Shown one piece after another: positions 16,340-22,690 of a stretch of DNA of 22,690 nt. Within the stretch, counting starts at the first letter, position 1. Every line of letters starts with the position of its first letter. Origin of the DNA: JAUXEH01 sp965602945. GTDB taxonomy: Bacteria > Acidobacteriota > Aminicenantia > Aminicenantales > Aminicenantaceae. Position numbers and translations under genes: made by a program. Under the pieces are notes generated by a model. The model was not told where the DNA came from. It was given only the letters and a program-made list of their open reading frames with translations, and did not search any database. Location of the stretch: the NCBI GenBank assembly GCA_965602945.1, contig CBFDBC010000030.1:1-22690 (forward strand). The letters run 5' to 3'.

Positions 16340-16365
16340 GCTGTCCGTGAAATATTCAGGACAGC
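16340..16365. promoter_or_regulatory. Near-palindrome, candidate NtrC-type enhancer (UAS) for hydBGDA
   Basis: The arms GCTGTCC(G)TGAA and TTCAGGACAGC are reverse complements except for one extra G, around an ATA centre. The centre lies about 105 bp before the predicted sigma-54 start site, the usual range for activator dimers. There is no T-tract directly after it, so it fits an operator better than a terminator. The regulator encoded just upstream is the likely ligand; this is inference. Confidence 0.55.
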
Positions 16366-16432
16366 CGGCTTATTCTATTTATTTTCTGCCATTTACAAAA
16401 GACTTCCATTTTGGGTGACCTCCTGTTGAAAT

Positions 16433-16448
16433 CGGCATGAAATTTGCA
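16433..16448 (+). promoter_or_regulatory. Sigma-54 (-24/-12) promoter of hydBGDA
   Basis: CGGCATGAAATTTGCA matches the consensus TGGCACGNNNNTTGCW at 10 of 12 defined positions, with GG at 16434-16435 and GC at 16446-16447 in exact spacing. Transcription should start near 16459, giving a leader of about 87 bases before hydB. The sigma-54 activator gene and the dyad upstream support it. Confidence 0.75.
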
Positions 16449-16483
16449 TCTGATTTTGCTTCCCTGTAGCAGTTAGGTGCAGA

Positions 16484-16549
16484 ATGCTCAGAAAATATAT
16501 GGATAAGGCCACAATGAAGGCCAAAACCAAAAAAGGACTTATTCAATGA
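16484..16549 (+). CDS. Possible 21-aa lysine-rich leader ORF upstream of hydB
   Basis: Inside the predicted 5' leader an ATG with an upstream TTAGGTG opens a 21-codon frame (starts MLRKYMDKATMK, ends GLIQ) whose TGA overlaps the hydB ATG as ATGA, the same coupling used between other genes here. It ends over the AAGGAC ribosome site of hydB, so its translation could affect hydB initiation. It has no recognisable domain and may be chance. Confidence 0.3.
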   Translation: MLRKYMDKATMKAKTKKGLIQ

Positions 16550-17607
16550 AGATAGTGAAGCTTAAAAAGGATAACCTTTCTCCCTTCCTGGAAGCGATTT
16601 CCAAGGGAGCCGATCTCTGGGCCCCGGTCATGAAAGGCCCGGACGAACACACCTTTCAGGTCATCCAGGATTTCAGCGAGATCGACCTGGACTACACACG
16701 GACCATCCTTCCTCCCAGAAAGATCATCACGCCCTCCAGGTTCAACATGTTCCAGGCCACGAAGACGGATTACACTCCCGACTTCTCCCATGTCTCCAAG
16801 AAGATCATATGCGGCATCCACCCCTGTGACATCCACGGGCTGCTCACCATGGACAAGTTCTACCGCTACGCGATCGATGATCCCTATTTCCTGGATTCCC
16901 GCAAGAACGCCCTGATCCTGGGACACTCCTGCTGGCCGGATGAGCACTGCATGTGCAAATCCATGAACACCCACATCGTGAAGGAAGGCTATGACCTGTT
17001 CTTCACGGACCTCAAGGACATCTACATCGTCTGGATCGGCTCCACCCGGGGAGATGATCTCATCCGGATCAGGCCCGACCTGTTCGACGAGGAACTCTCG
17101 GATCAGGATATCCAGCGGTTCCTGCAGCGGCGGGAAGACCGGGATGAGGCCTTTACCTGTGAAATCGATTTCGCAGCCATGCCGGACCTCATGGAACTCA
17201 AGTACAATGCGCCCCTGTGGGAAGAGCTGGGAGCCGCCTGCCTGGCCTGCGGTTCCTGCTCCAATGTCTGCCCCACCTGCAACTGCTACAACGTGGAGGA
17301 CCGCCCGGTCCTGGGACAGGGCCTCTCCAACATCAGCCGGTGCTGGGACGCCTGCACTCTGGAAAATTACTCCGCGGTGGCGGGCGGAGAGAACTTTCGC
17401 GAAAAACGGGCCGACCGGCTCAAACTCTGGTACACGCATAAACTCCAGGCCTACATCTCCAAATACGGCACCCCGGCCTGCGTGGGCTGCGGCCGCTGCG
17501 CCGCCACCTGCCCCGTTGACATCAACGTCAAGGCCGTGGCGGATGCACTGAACGGAGTGGAAGTCGACGCCTTCTGGAAACGACTCAACGAAGAGGTGAC
17601 AAAATGA
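16546..17607 (+). CDS. hydB: Group 3b [NiFe] hydrogenase beta subunit (HydB, Fe-S protein)
   Basis: 353 aa, the size of the sulfhydrogenase beta subunit. The N-terminal two-thirds contain the family's own cysteine motifs (CGIHPCDIHG and CWPDEHCMC). The C-terminal part is a two-cluster ferredoxin: CLACGSCSNVCPTC and CVGCGRCAATCPVD. In HydBGDA enzymes this subunit relays electrons between the hydrogenase dimer and the flavin subunit HydG. AAGGAC lies eight bases before the ATG. It is the first full gene of an operon with a sigma-54 promoter and overlaps hydG by ATGA. In characterised archaeal relatives the enzyme is cytoplasmic and uses NADP(H), and some also reduce sulfur; here the substrate is inferred. 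Confidence 0.9.
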   Translation: MKIVKLKKDNLSPFLEAISKGADLWAPVMKGPDEHTFQVIQDFSEIDLDYTRTILPPRKIITPSRFNMFQATKTDYTPDFSHVSKKIICGIHPCDIHGLLTMDKFYRYAIDDPYFLDSRKNALILGHSCWPDEHCMCKSMNTHIVKEGYDLFFTDLKDIYIVWIGSTRGDDLIRIRPDLFDEELSDQDIQRFLQRREDRDEAFTCEIDFAAMPDLMELKYNAPLWEELGAACLACGSCSNVCPTCNCYNVEDRPVLGQGLSNISRCWDACTLENYSAVAGGENFREKRADRLKLWYTHKLQAYISKYGTPACVGCGRCAATCPVDINVKAVADALNGVEVDAFWKRLNEEVTK

Positions 17608-18467
17608 ACGGTACACAAAAAGATCAGACGCAGCCAGCCAATCCCTTCCTTCCCGAACCGGCGAGGATCGTCAGGACCTACCCCCTGACCGAGGACGTAA
17701 ATTTCTTCCAAGTGCGGGTGGCGGACATGGACAAAGCCCTGGCCTTCCGTTACCAGACCGGCCAGTTTGCCATGATCTCCATCCTGGGCGCCGGTGAGGC
17801 GCCGTTCTCCATCTCCTCCTCGCCTTCCCGGCCGGGCCTGCTGGAATTCTGCATCCGCAAGACCGGGACCGTCACCAACGCCCTGTTCAATCTCAAGGAG
17901 AACGACCTGGTGGGGCTGCGGGGCCCCTACGGCAACGGATTCCCCTCGGACAAGATGGAAGGCAAGGACATCCTCATCGTCATGGGCGGCCTGGGCGCGG
18001 CACCTCTACGCTCCGTGTTGCTCTACTGCCTGGACAACCGCGACCGGTTCGGCCGCGTCATACTGCTGCACGGCGCCAAGCGCCCGGCCGACATGCTGTT
18101 CCGGGAGGAACTGCTGGCACTCAAGCAGCGCGATGACCTGGAATGCCACCTCACCGTGGACGGAGACGACACGGGCGAGTGGAACGATAACGTAGGCGTG
18201 GTGACCACGCTCTTCCCCAAACTGGGAAACATCGACCCGGCCAACACCTTCGGGTTGGTCTGCGGGCCGCCCGTCATGTACAAATTCGTGCTTCAGGAAT
18301 TCCTGAAGCTCGATATTCCCAGAGACCAGATCCTGATGACCCTGGAACGCCGGATGAAATGCGGCGTGGGCAAATGCGGACACTGCGCCATCGACTACAT
18401 CTACACCTGCCTGGAGGGTCCGGTATTCAGCTACTGGGATGTCATCCACATGAGAGAGCTTATCTAA
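17604..18467 (+). CDS. hydG: Group 3b [NiFe] hydrogenase gamma subunit (HydG, FAD/NAD(P)-binding)
   Basis: 287 aa with a ferredoxin-NADP reductase layout. An N-terminal FAD barrel (YQTGQFAMISI, APFSISSSP) is followed by GTVTNALFNLKENDLVGLRG and RGPYGNGFP, then the NAD(P) domain (IVMGGLGAAPLRSVL, VCGPPVMYKF). It ends with a [2Fe-2S] motif, CGVGKCGHC plus a cysteine in YTCLEG. It exchanges electrons between NAD(P)H and the HydB Fe-S chain. It overlaps hydB by ATGA; hydD begins ten bases after the stop with an AAGGGGA site. NAD and NADP preference cannot be told apart by eye. Confidence 0.92.
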   Translation: MNGTQKDQTQPANPFLPEPARIVRTYPLTEDVNFFQVRVADMDKALAFRYQTGQFAMISILGAGEAPFSISSSPSRPGLLEFCIRKTGTVTNALFNLKENDLVGLRGPYGNGFPSDKMEGKDILIVMGGLGAAPLRSVLLYCLDNRDRFGRVILLHGAKRPADMLFREELLALKQRDDLECHLTVDGDDTGEWNDNVGVVTTLFPKLGNIDPANTFGLVCGPPVMYKFVLQEFLKLDIPRDQILMTLERRMKCGVGKCGHCAIDYIYTCLEGPVFSYWDVIHMRELI

Positions 18468-18477
18468 GGGGATTATC

Positions 18478-19266
18478 ATGAGTGACAACAACAATAAACT
18501 GAAAATCGGCATTTACGAGCTGACCGGCTGTGCCGGAGATGCCCTTCTGATCGTCGACTGCGAGATGGAACTGATCGACATTTTCAACGCCGTGGACATC
18601 CAGTCCTTCCTGATGGCCAAAAGCGACAACATCGACGGGGAGCTGGATGTCGCCCTCGTGGAAGGATCGGTCACCACGGAACGCGAGATCGAAGAGCTCC
18701 AGGATATCCGTAAAAGATCGTCCATCGTTGTGGCTTTCGGCCTGTGCGCCACCGTGGGGGGCATCCAGGCCCGTTTCAACGAAGAGGAATGGGCCCGGAA
18801 CCTGAAAGAGGTCTACGGCGACACGGAGATCACCCATGTGAAGGCCGTCCCCTCCAAACCCATCGATGCCTACATCGATGTGGATTTTTACCTGCCGGGC
18901 TGCCCGGTGGGCAAAGAGCAGTTTCTCAACTTCTTCACACGCGCGGTGCAGGGCAGCCCGCCCGAAAGCTATCCGGTCCCTGTGTGTGTGACCTGCAAAT
19001 ACAACGAGAACGACTGCCTGCTCAAGAAAGGCATCCCCTGCCTGGGGCCCCTCACGGCCGACGGCTGCGGTTCCATATGCCCCAATCACGATGTGCCCTG
19101 CTACGGCTGCTGGGGACCGGCGGAAGGAGCCAATCTGACCTCCGAGTACTACCTGCTGCAGGAAAAGGGATTCGACATCGAGGCCATCCAAAAACGGATG
19201 TCCAACTACTCCGGTTCGAAACTCCAGGATTTCTTCGAGCAATTTAAAAACAAGGAGTCAAAATGA
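18478..19266 (+). CDS. hydD: Group 3b [NiFe] hydrogenase small subunit (HydD, delta)
   Basis: 262 aa, without a signal peptide. The N-terminal proximal-cluster motif reads LTGCAGDALL: Cys18 is kept, but the usual second Cys of CxxC is Asp21. From memory, the same Cys-to-Asp change is described for the Pyrococcus furiosus soluble hydrogenase I, so it fits group 3b. Further ligand motifs are FGLCATVGG, YLPGCPVGKE, CVTCKYNENDC, CLGPLTADGCGSIC and VPCYGCWGP. It pairs with HydA and passes electrons to HydB. The stop overlaps the hydA ATG, with AAGGAG just before it. Confidence 0.92.
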   Translation: MSDNNNKLKIGIYELTGCAGDALLIVDCEMELIDIFNAVDIQSFLMAKSDNIDGELDVALVEGSVTTEREIEELQDIRKRSSIVVAFGLCATVGGIQARFNEEEWARNLKEVYGDTEITHVKAVPSKPIDAYIDVDFYLPGCPVGKEQFLNFFTRAVQGSPPESYPVPVCVTCKYNENDCLLKKGIPCLGPLTADGCGSICPNHDVPCYGCWGPAEGANLTSEYYLLQEKGFDIEAIQKRMSNYSGSKLQDFFEQFKNKESK

Positions 19267-21008
19267 AAGTCGTAGGCATAGATCATCTGGCAAGAGTCGA
19301 AGGCAATGGGGGCATCCACGCCACCATCGACGGAAAGGTCGTCAGCGACGTCAAGTTCACCATCAATGAGGGACCCCGCCTGATCGAAAAGCTGGTCCTG
19401 GGCCGGACTCCGGAAGAGGACGCCAGTATGTCCCCACGCATCTGTGCCATCTGCACCTGTTCTCACAAAAACGCCGTGTTGAGGGCGCTCGAGAACGCCA
19501 TGGATGTCAAGATCTCCCGCAAGGCCTATCTCCTGCGCGAACTCATGCAAATGGGCGAGTTCATCGAGAGCCACTCCCTCCACACCTTCTACCTGGCGCT
19601 GCCCGATTTCCTGGGGTTCCCCAACGCCATCGCCATGGCTTCCGAGTACGAATTCGAGGTGAAGATCGCCCTCGAGATGAAGCACTACGGCAACCACATC
19701 ATGAAGGTCACCAACGGGCGCTTCATCCACGGCGAGAACGCCGTGGTCGGAGGGTTCGGCAAATGGCCCTCCAGAGAAGAGGCGCAGTTCATCAAGGAGC
19801 GAGCCCTCCAGTTCATGCCCTTCGTGTTCAAAACCGTCGATCTGTTCTGCGGCATCGATTACCCGGACAGCCCCATCGCCGAGACCCAGTTCCTCTGCTG
19901 TGAGCCGGGCGATGGCAATTATGGCTTCTGGGGAGACGAGGTCCTCGTATCCACGGGAGACACATTCTTCCGGGACGACTACCAGAAGATGATCAACGAG
20001 TTCGTGGTGCCCCACTCCTACGCCAAACACAGCCGCTACAACGGCAAGCCCTTCTCGGTCGGTGCCCTGGCGCGCATCGTCAACCTGGGCGAGCGCCTCG
20101 TGGGAGAGGCCGGAAAGATGTTCCAGAAGTACTACCGGGCCAGCTGGAAGTCCAATCCCTTCTTTCACAATGCGTCCCGCTCCCTGGAGATCATGTATGC
20201 CTTCGAACGCATCCCCGTGCTGGTGGACGAGTTCCTGAAGCTGGCAGATGAGCCTCCCAAGGTCGAGTACACGGTGCAGGACGGGAAAGGCACGGGCCTT
20301 GTGGAAGCCCCGCGCGGCCTCCTTATCCATCATCACGAGGTTACCGACGGCGAGGTCTCCTACGCAGACATCATCACACCAACGGCCCAGAATGCCGACG
20401 ACATCGAACGCTATGGACTCGTCGCCGCCCAGGCTCTCCTGGACCAGAGCAAGAGCGATGAGGACATCCGCAAGCGCCTGGACATGGTGGTCCGGGCATT
20501 CGATCCCTGCATCAGCTGCTCCTCCCACATGGCCGAGATCCGGAACGCACCCGCGGATGACTGGCAGCTCCGGCTGGCCGAGGTCCGGGATCTGGGTTCG
20601 CCCGTGTACATCGGGGTCGGGAATCCCAGCCTGGGTGACGATGCCGCCGGCATAGAGATGGCCCGGACCCTGAAGAGTCAGGGAGTGGAAGATGTCTGGC
20701 TCGAGTCCGAGGTCGAGGAGGACGACGGCCTCGGGACCGATACCGACGGACGGCCGTTCATCCTGCTCGACGCCGTGGATTTCAAGGAAGCGCCCGGCAA
20801 AGTGACCCTCCTGCCCATGCAGATCGTGCTCCAGAACAGCTCCCTGAGCCACCGGATCCTCCCCATCGTCTCTGAGATCCTGAGCCCTCAGCAGATGCGG
20901 AATGCGTACCTGCTGGGCATCCAGGCCGATTCCCTGGCCGAGGGTGAGCGGATCAGCCCCGCCGTTCGCCAGGCCATGGCGAAAGTTTTAGAGCAGCTGA
21001 AGAACTGA
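19263..21008 (+). CDS. hydA: Group 3b [NiFe] hydrogenase large subunit (HydA) fused to a maturation protease domain
   Basis: 581 aa, far longer than the roughly 430 expected. Residues 1-426 are a normal large subunit: RICAICTCSH (C61, C64) and DPCISCSSH (D414-H422). In homologues a short peptide follows this His and is clipped off. Here the frame continues through a short linker into about 135 residues that resemble hydrogenase maturation proteases of the HycI/HybD family: VYIGVGNPSLGDDAAG (448-463, with acidic residue D460), FILLDAVDF (D503) with PGKVTLLP after it, and LSHRIL (H530). These match the family's three Ni-binding positions. The usual GGT strand between the first two motifs is not obvious. 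No stop or start break is seen at the junction. Maturation in cis, releasing the protease, is my inference. Confidence 0.9.
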   Translation: MKVVGIDHLARVEGNGGIHATIDGKVVSDVKFTINEGPRLIEKLVLGRTPEEDASMSPRICAICTCSHKNAVLRALENAMDVKISRKAYLLRELMQMGEFIESHSLHTFYLALPDFLGFPNAIAMASEYEFEVKIALEMKHYGNHIMKVTNGRFIHGENAVVGGFGKWPSREEAQFIKERALQFMPFVFKTVDLFCGIDYPDSPIAETQFLCCEPGDGNYGFWGDEVLVSTGDTFFRDDYQKMINEFVVPHSYAKHSRYNGKPFSVGALARIVNLGERLVGEAGKMFQKYYRASWKSNPFFHNASRSLEIMYAFERIPVLVDEFLKLADEPPKVEYTVQDGKGTGLVEAPRGLLIHHHEVTDGEVSYADIITPTAQNADDIERYGLVAAQALLDQSKSDEDIRKRLDMVVRAFDPCISCSSHMAEIRNAPADDWQLRLAEVRDLGSPVYIGVGNPSLGDDAAGIEMARTLKSQGVEDVWLESEVEEDDGLGTDTDGRPFILLDAVDFKEAPGKVTLLPMQIVLQNSSLSHRILPIVSEILSPQQMRNAYLLGIQADSLAEGERISPAVRQAMAKVLEQLKN

Positions 21009-21016
21009 AGGATAAC

Positions 21017-21042
21017 GAAGGAAAAGACAGGCCTTTTTCTTC
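21017..21042. terminator. Terminator-like hairpin after hydA
   Basis: GAAGGAAAAG and CTTTTTCTTC form a 10-bp stem with one G-U pair around a six-base loop, and the T-run is in the descending arm. It lies nine bases after the hydA stop and could work in either direction. The A/T-rich stem makes the strength uncertain. Confidence 0.5.
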
Positions 21043-21090
21043 CTGCACCAACATATAACCCCTCTGGGCGATTTTACACAGTGAGATAGG

Positions 21091-21120
21091 GGCCCGGTCT
21101 CCCCTCCTTAAGACCGGGCC
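21091..21120. terminator. GC-rich perfect hairpin, possible second terminator
   Basis: GGCCCGGTCT and AGACCGGGCC are perfectly complementary (10 bp) around a ten-base loop. The following TTCCCTCCTT is pyrimidine-rich but not a clean T-run. It could back up the first terminator or protect a transcript 3' end. Confidence 0.5.
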
Positions 21121-21136
21121 TTCCCTCCTTCTCCAC

Positions 21137-21268
21137 CAGGGAACATCCCCTGCCGAGCCGAAACCATGCTTGCATCAGAGGACGTCCCTCAAAGGAATAC
21201 TCTATTTTTGGAGAAAGCAGGTGTGACCCTTTGGGGAACGTCCCCCCAGGCATGGGGAATTATTCCCC
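21137..21268. repeat. Cluster of four GC-rich dyads upstream of a sigma-54 promoter
   Basis: Four short imperfect or perfect palindromes share a G-rich/C-rich arm pattern: CAGGG-N6-CCCTG (21137-21152), GAGGACGTCCCTC (21178-21190), GGGGAACGTCCCC (21233-21245), and GGGGAATTATTCCCC (21254-21268, perfect). The last two lie about 170 and 147 bp before the predicted start site near 21408, which fits enhancer sites. No coding frame in this gap looks real. The rest of 21009-21424 shows only more GC-rich inverted segments near 21290-21325. Confidence 0.4.
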
Positions 21269-21381
21269 GGCCGGGAGCAGCTAATCCGCCAGGGCCGTAG
21301 GGCCCCCGGGGAACCGGCCCGGTAACTGTTTATTATCAACATCTTAAATAAACATATTCTGGAGACGTTGGCCATCAAAAT

Positions 21382-21397
21382 TGGCACAAACCTTGCA
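21382..21397 (+). promoter_or_regulatory. Sigma-54 (-24/-12) promoter for the receiver/Fe-S gene group
   Basis: TGGCACAAACCTTGCA matches the sigma-54 consensus at 11 of 12 defined positions, with GG at 21383-21384 and GC at 21395-21396 in exact spacing. Transcription should begin near 21408, 17 bases before ATG 21425. It lies inside the longest possible version of the downstream ORF, which argues against that longer start. Confidence 0.78.
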
Positions 21398-21424
21398 ATA
21401 AAGACCATCCCGAGGATGAATCAA

Positions 21425-21796
21425 ATGACTGAAACGGCAAAAGAGATTCTCATTGTCGACCCGAACCATGATGAACGCGTGGTCATGGCTTCTTTCCTTA
21501 GGAGTGAAGACTATGCCGTGGACACAAGCGGCAGCCTGGCGGAGGCCATTAAGAAGCTCTCAGGCAGCTCCATACCCTGCGTGATCCTGGATGTCGACCT
21601 CCCTGAGATGAAAGGCTACGAAGCCGTCTCCGTCCTCAAGAACATCAATCCGGACCTGAAGATCATCATGACCACCAGGACAAATTCGCGGGAGCTGGAA
21701 GCCAAGGTCAGAGAACAGGATGTCTTTTTCTATTTCATAAAATCTTTCGGCAAAGACGAGCTCAAACTGGCGATTCACAACGCCTTCAATAAATAA
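21425..21796 (+). CDS. Single-domain response regulator receiver
   Basis: 123 aa, a CheY-like receiver with phospho-acceptor Asp56 in VILDVDLPE and the lysine in YFIKSFG. The acidic pair near the N-terminus reads VDPNHDE, so one of the two usual aspartates is proline and Mg2+ binding may be altered. No output domain. I chose ATG 21425 because GAGGA ends eight bases before it and a sigma-54 promoter predicts transcription from about 21408. A TTG at 21368 would place the start upstream of that site, and ATG 21416 directly abuts the GAGG. A second receiver follows 12 bases downstream, suggesting a phosphorelay pair. The partner kinase is unknown. Confidence 0.85.
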   Translation: MTETAKEILIVDPNHDERVVMASFLRSEDYAVDTSGSLAEAIKKLSGSSIPCVILDVDLPEMKGYEAVSVLKNINPDLKIIMTTRTNSRELEAKVREQDVFFYFIKSFGKDELKLAIHNAFNK

Positions 21797-21808
21797 AGGA
21801 GTAACACA

Positions 21809-22216
21809 ATGGAAAATGCAAAAGCCAAAATCATGATCATCGACGATGATCCGGACTTCAGAGACGCCATCGCACAGATCCTGCAGTCCTCTCTTTACGA
21901 GGTCGTGACCGCAGGCAATCCCAAGGAAGGCAAGGAAAAGATGCTGGCCGAAAAGCCGAATCTCATCCTGCTCGACATCATGATGGACAGCCTGTTCGAC
22001 GGCTTCTCGCTCTGCCACGCCATCAAGACCTCCAAGGAATTCAAGGATGTCGCGGACACTCCTGTCATCTTCGTATCCGCTGTCAAAGAGATGACCGGTT
22101 CCCGGTTCCAGTTCAAGGGAAAAGACCAGGGCCTGTGCGGCCCCGACGACTACATCGACAAGCCCGTCAAGCCGGATGATCTCATCGCTCGGATCGAGGG
22201 GCTTCTGAAAAAATGA
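21809..22216 (+). CDS. Single-domain response regulator receiver
   Basis: 135 aa, a receiver-only protein. The acidic cluster IIDDDPDF, phospho-acceptor Asp56 in LLDIMMD, and the lysine of IDKPVKP are all in place, so it should be phosphorylatable. The loop between strand 4 and the lysine is a little long (VKEMTGSRFQFKGKDQGL). A good AAAGGAG site precedes the ATG. The stop overlaps the 75-aa Fe-S gene (ATGA), so regulator and Fe-S protein are made together. With no output domain it must act by protein contact. Confidence 0.9.
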   Translation: MENAKAKIMIIDDDPDFRDAIAQILQSSLYEVVTAGNPKEGKEKMLAEKPNLILLDIMMDSLFDGFSLCHAIKTSKEFKDVADTPVIFVSAVKEMTGSRFQFKGKDQGLCGPDDYIDKPVKPDDLIARIEGLLKK

Positions 22217-22440
22217 TGCAAGGAAGTAAAGCTGTTCTCTCACCCGGCGAAATCGATCCCAAGGAAAAAAAACTAAGAGACTCTCTGGTCAGACAGATCA
22301 AGAACATCCCCGGAGGGGAGGGCATCAACAAGTGCATCCAGTGCGGTACCTGTGTGGCGTCCTGTCCGTCGGCGGCGGCCACAGCCAAGCATTTTTCTGA
22401 TGAAATGATATTCGCAGAGATCGAAGGTATATTAAGATAA
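22213..22440 (+). CDS. Small one-cluster [4Fe-4S] protein resembling the HdrA C-terminal end
   Basis: 75 aa. A charged N-terminal half leads to one [4Fe-4S] motif, CIQCGTCVASCP, and the tail HFSDEMIFAEIEGILR. The last 35 residues closely resemble the end of the NuoG::HdrA fusion (CGTCVSACPSG...HFRDEQIFAEIEGIFIE). HdrC also begins with a similar CxxCGxCxxxCP motif but is much longer and has two clusters. The ATG overlaps the preceding receiver stop; a second ATG follows immediately (22216). Its place among response regulators suggests an electron-carrying or redox-sensing role; this is inference. Confidence 0.75.
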   Translation: MMQGSKAVLSPGEIDPKEKKLRDSLVRQIKNIPGGEGINKCIQCGTCVASCPSAAATAKHFSDEMIFAEIEGILR

Positions 22441-22457
22441 AATGGGACGGATCGATG

Positions 22458-22690
22458 ATGGAAGAGAAACAGTACAGCGTATTGGTGATCGATGACGAAG
22501 AGTCGATGCGGGACTCCTGCTGCCTGATTCTGGCCAAAGAAGGCTTCGAGACCGATTCGGCGGAGAACGGTGAGAGCGGCCTGGCCAAGCTCCAGGAATC
22601 CCATCCCGACTTCGTGCTCATCGACCTCAAGATGCCAGGGATCGGAGGGCTCGAGGTCCTGGACCAGGTGAGGAAGATCAATCCAGATAT
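22458..22690 (+). CDS. Response regulator, NtrC-like, 3'-truncated by window edge
   Basis: 77 codons of an N-terminal receiver domain (VLVIDDEESMRDSCCLIL and VLIDLKMPG with the phospho-acceptor Asp) run off the window. It is closely similar in sequence and start position to the receiver of the NtrC-type regulator at 14895-16253, so a sigma-54 activator is the best guess, but the output domain is not visible. ATG 22458 aligns with the start of that paralogue; ATG 22455 would add one Met. It begins 17 bases after the small Fe-S gene. Confidence 0.8.
   Translation, partial: MEEKQYSVLVIDDEESMRDSCCLILAKEGFETDSAENGESGLAKLQESHPDFVLIDLKMPGIGGLEVLDQVRKINPD

Noticed and set aside
16340..16365. Near-palindrome as the terminator of the NtrC gene
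   Set aside because: No T-tract follows directly, and its distance to the sigma-54 promoter fits an enhancer better; partial termination is not excluded.
19206..20852. Long minus-strand frame (548 codons) opposite hydA
   Set aside because: Antisense shadow of the well-supported HydA reading frame; low-complexity composition and no recognisable motif.
21202..21408. Small minus-strand frame in the non-coding gap
   Set aside because: It covers palindromes and the sigma-54 promoter, has no ribosome site and no domain resemblance.

Overview
The window looks like a strictly anaerobic, hydrogen-metabolising bacterium, most likely Desulfobacterota ('Deltaproteobacteria') or a close relative. The reasons are the high GC content, Hdr/Mvh-type and NAD-linked hydrogenase genes, NtrC-family two-component systems and sigma-54 promoters. 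This is inference from gene content; there is no rRNA or other phylogenetic marker. Every gene I can support is on the + strand. I found no tRNA, rRNA, CRISPR array or insertion sequence.

Region 1 (1-12857) is one long, tightly coupled cluster. It runs: hdrB (5' end cut by the window), an N-terminal half of HdrA, a signalling block (DRTGG protein, RsbW-like ATPase, a sensory-type [FeFe]-hydrogenase, a second DRTGG protein, a PHP phosphoesterase, a second HATPase), then NuoE-, HndB- and NuoF-like diaphorase subunits. Next comes an unusual protein whose first part is NuoG-like and whose remainder is the C-terminal half of HdrA. A 90-base gap precedes mvhD, mvhG and mvhA, and a strong intrinsic terminator follows. 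The two HdrA halves break within the same inserted ferredoxin module. Together the genes suggest a flavin-based bifurcating complex linking H2 (Mvh), NAD(H) (NuoEF) and a disulfide or other HdrB(C) substrate.

Region 2 (12858-16253) encodes a membrane-bound Cache/HAMP histidine kinase and, overlapping it, an NtrC-type sigma-54 activator. Region 3 (16254-21008) starts with a near-palindrome about 100 bp upstream of a well-spaced sigma-54 promoter, followed by a possible 21-codon leader ORF and a group 3b-type [NiFe] hydrogenase operon, hydBGDA. The large subunit, HydA, continues in frame past its Ni-binding C-terminal motif into a hydrogenase maturation protease-like domain, so substrate and protease appear fused.

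Region 4 (21009-22690) has a non-coding stretch of about 416 bases with terminator-like hairpins, four GC-rich dyads and a second good sigma-54 promoter. It then encodes two single-domain receivers, a 75-aa one-cluster Fe-S protein resembling the C-terminal end of the HdrA fusion, and the start of another NtrC-like regulator cut by the window edge. The likely logic is that two-component systems and sigma-54 control hydrogenase expression, while the HydS/PHP/DRTGG block senses H2 or redox state next to the bifurcating complex.
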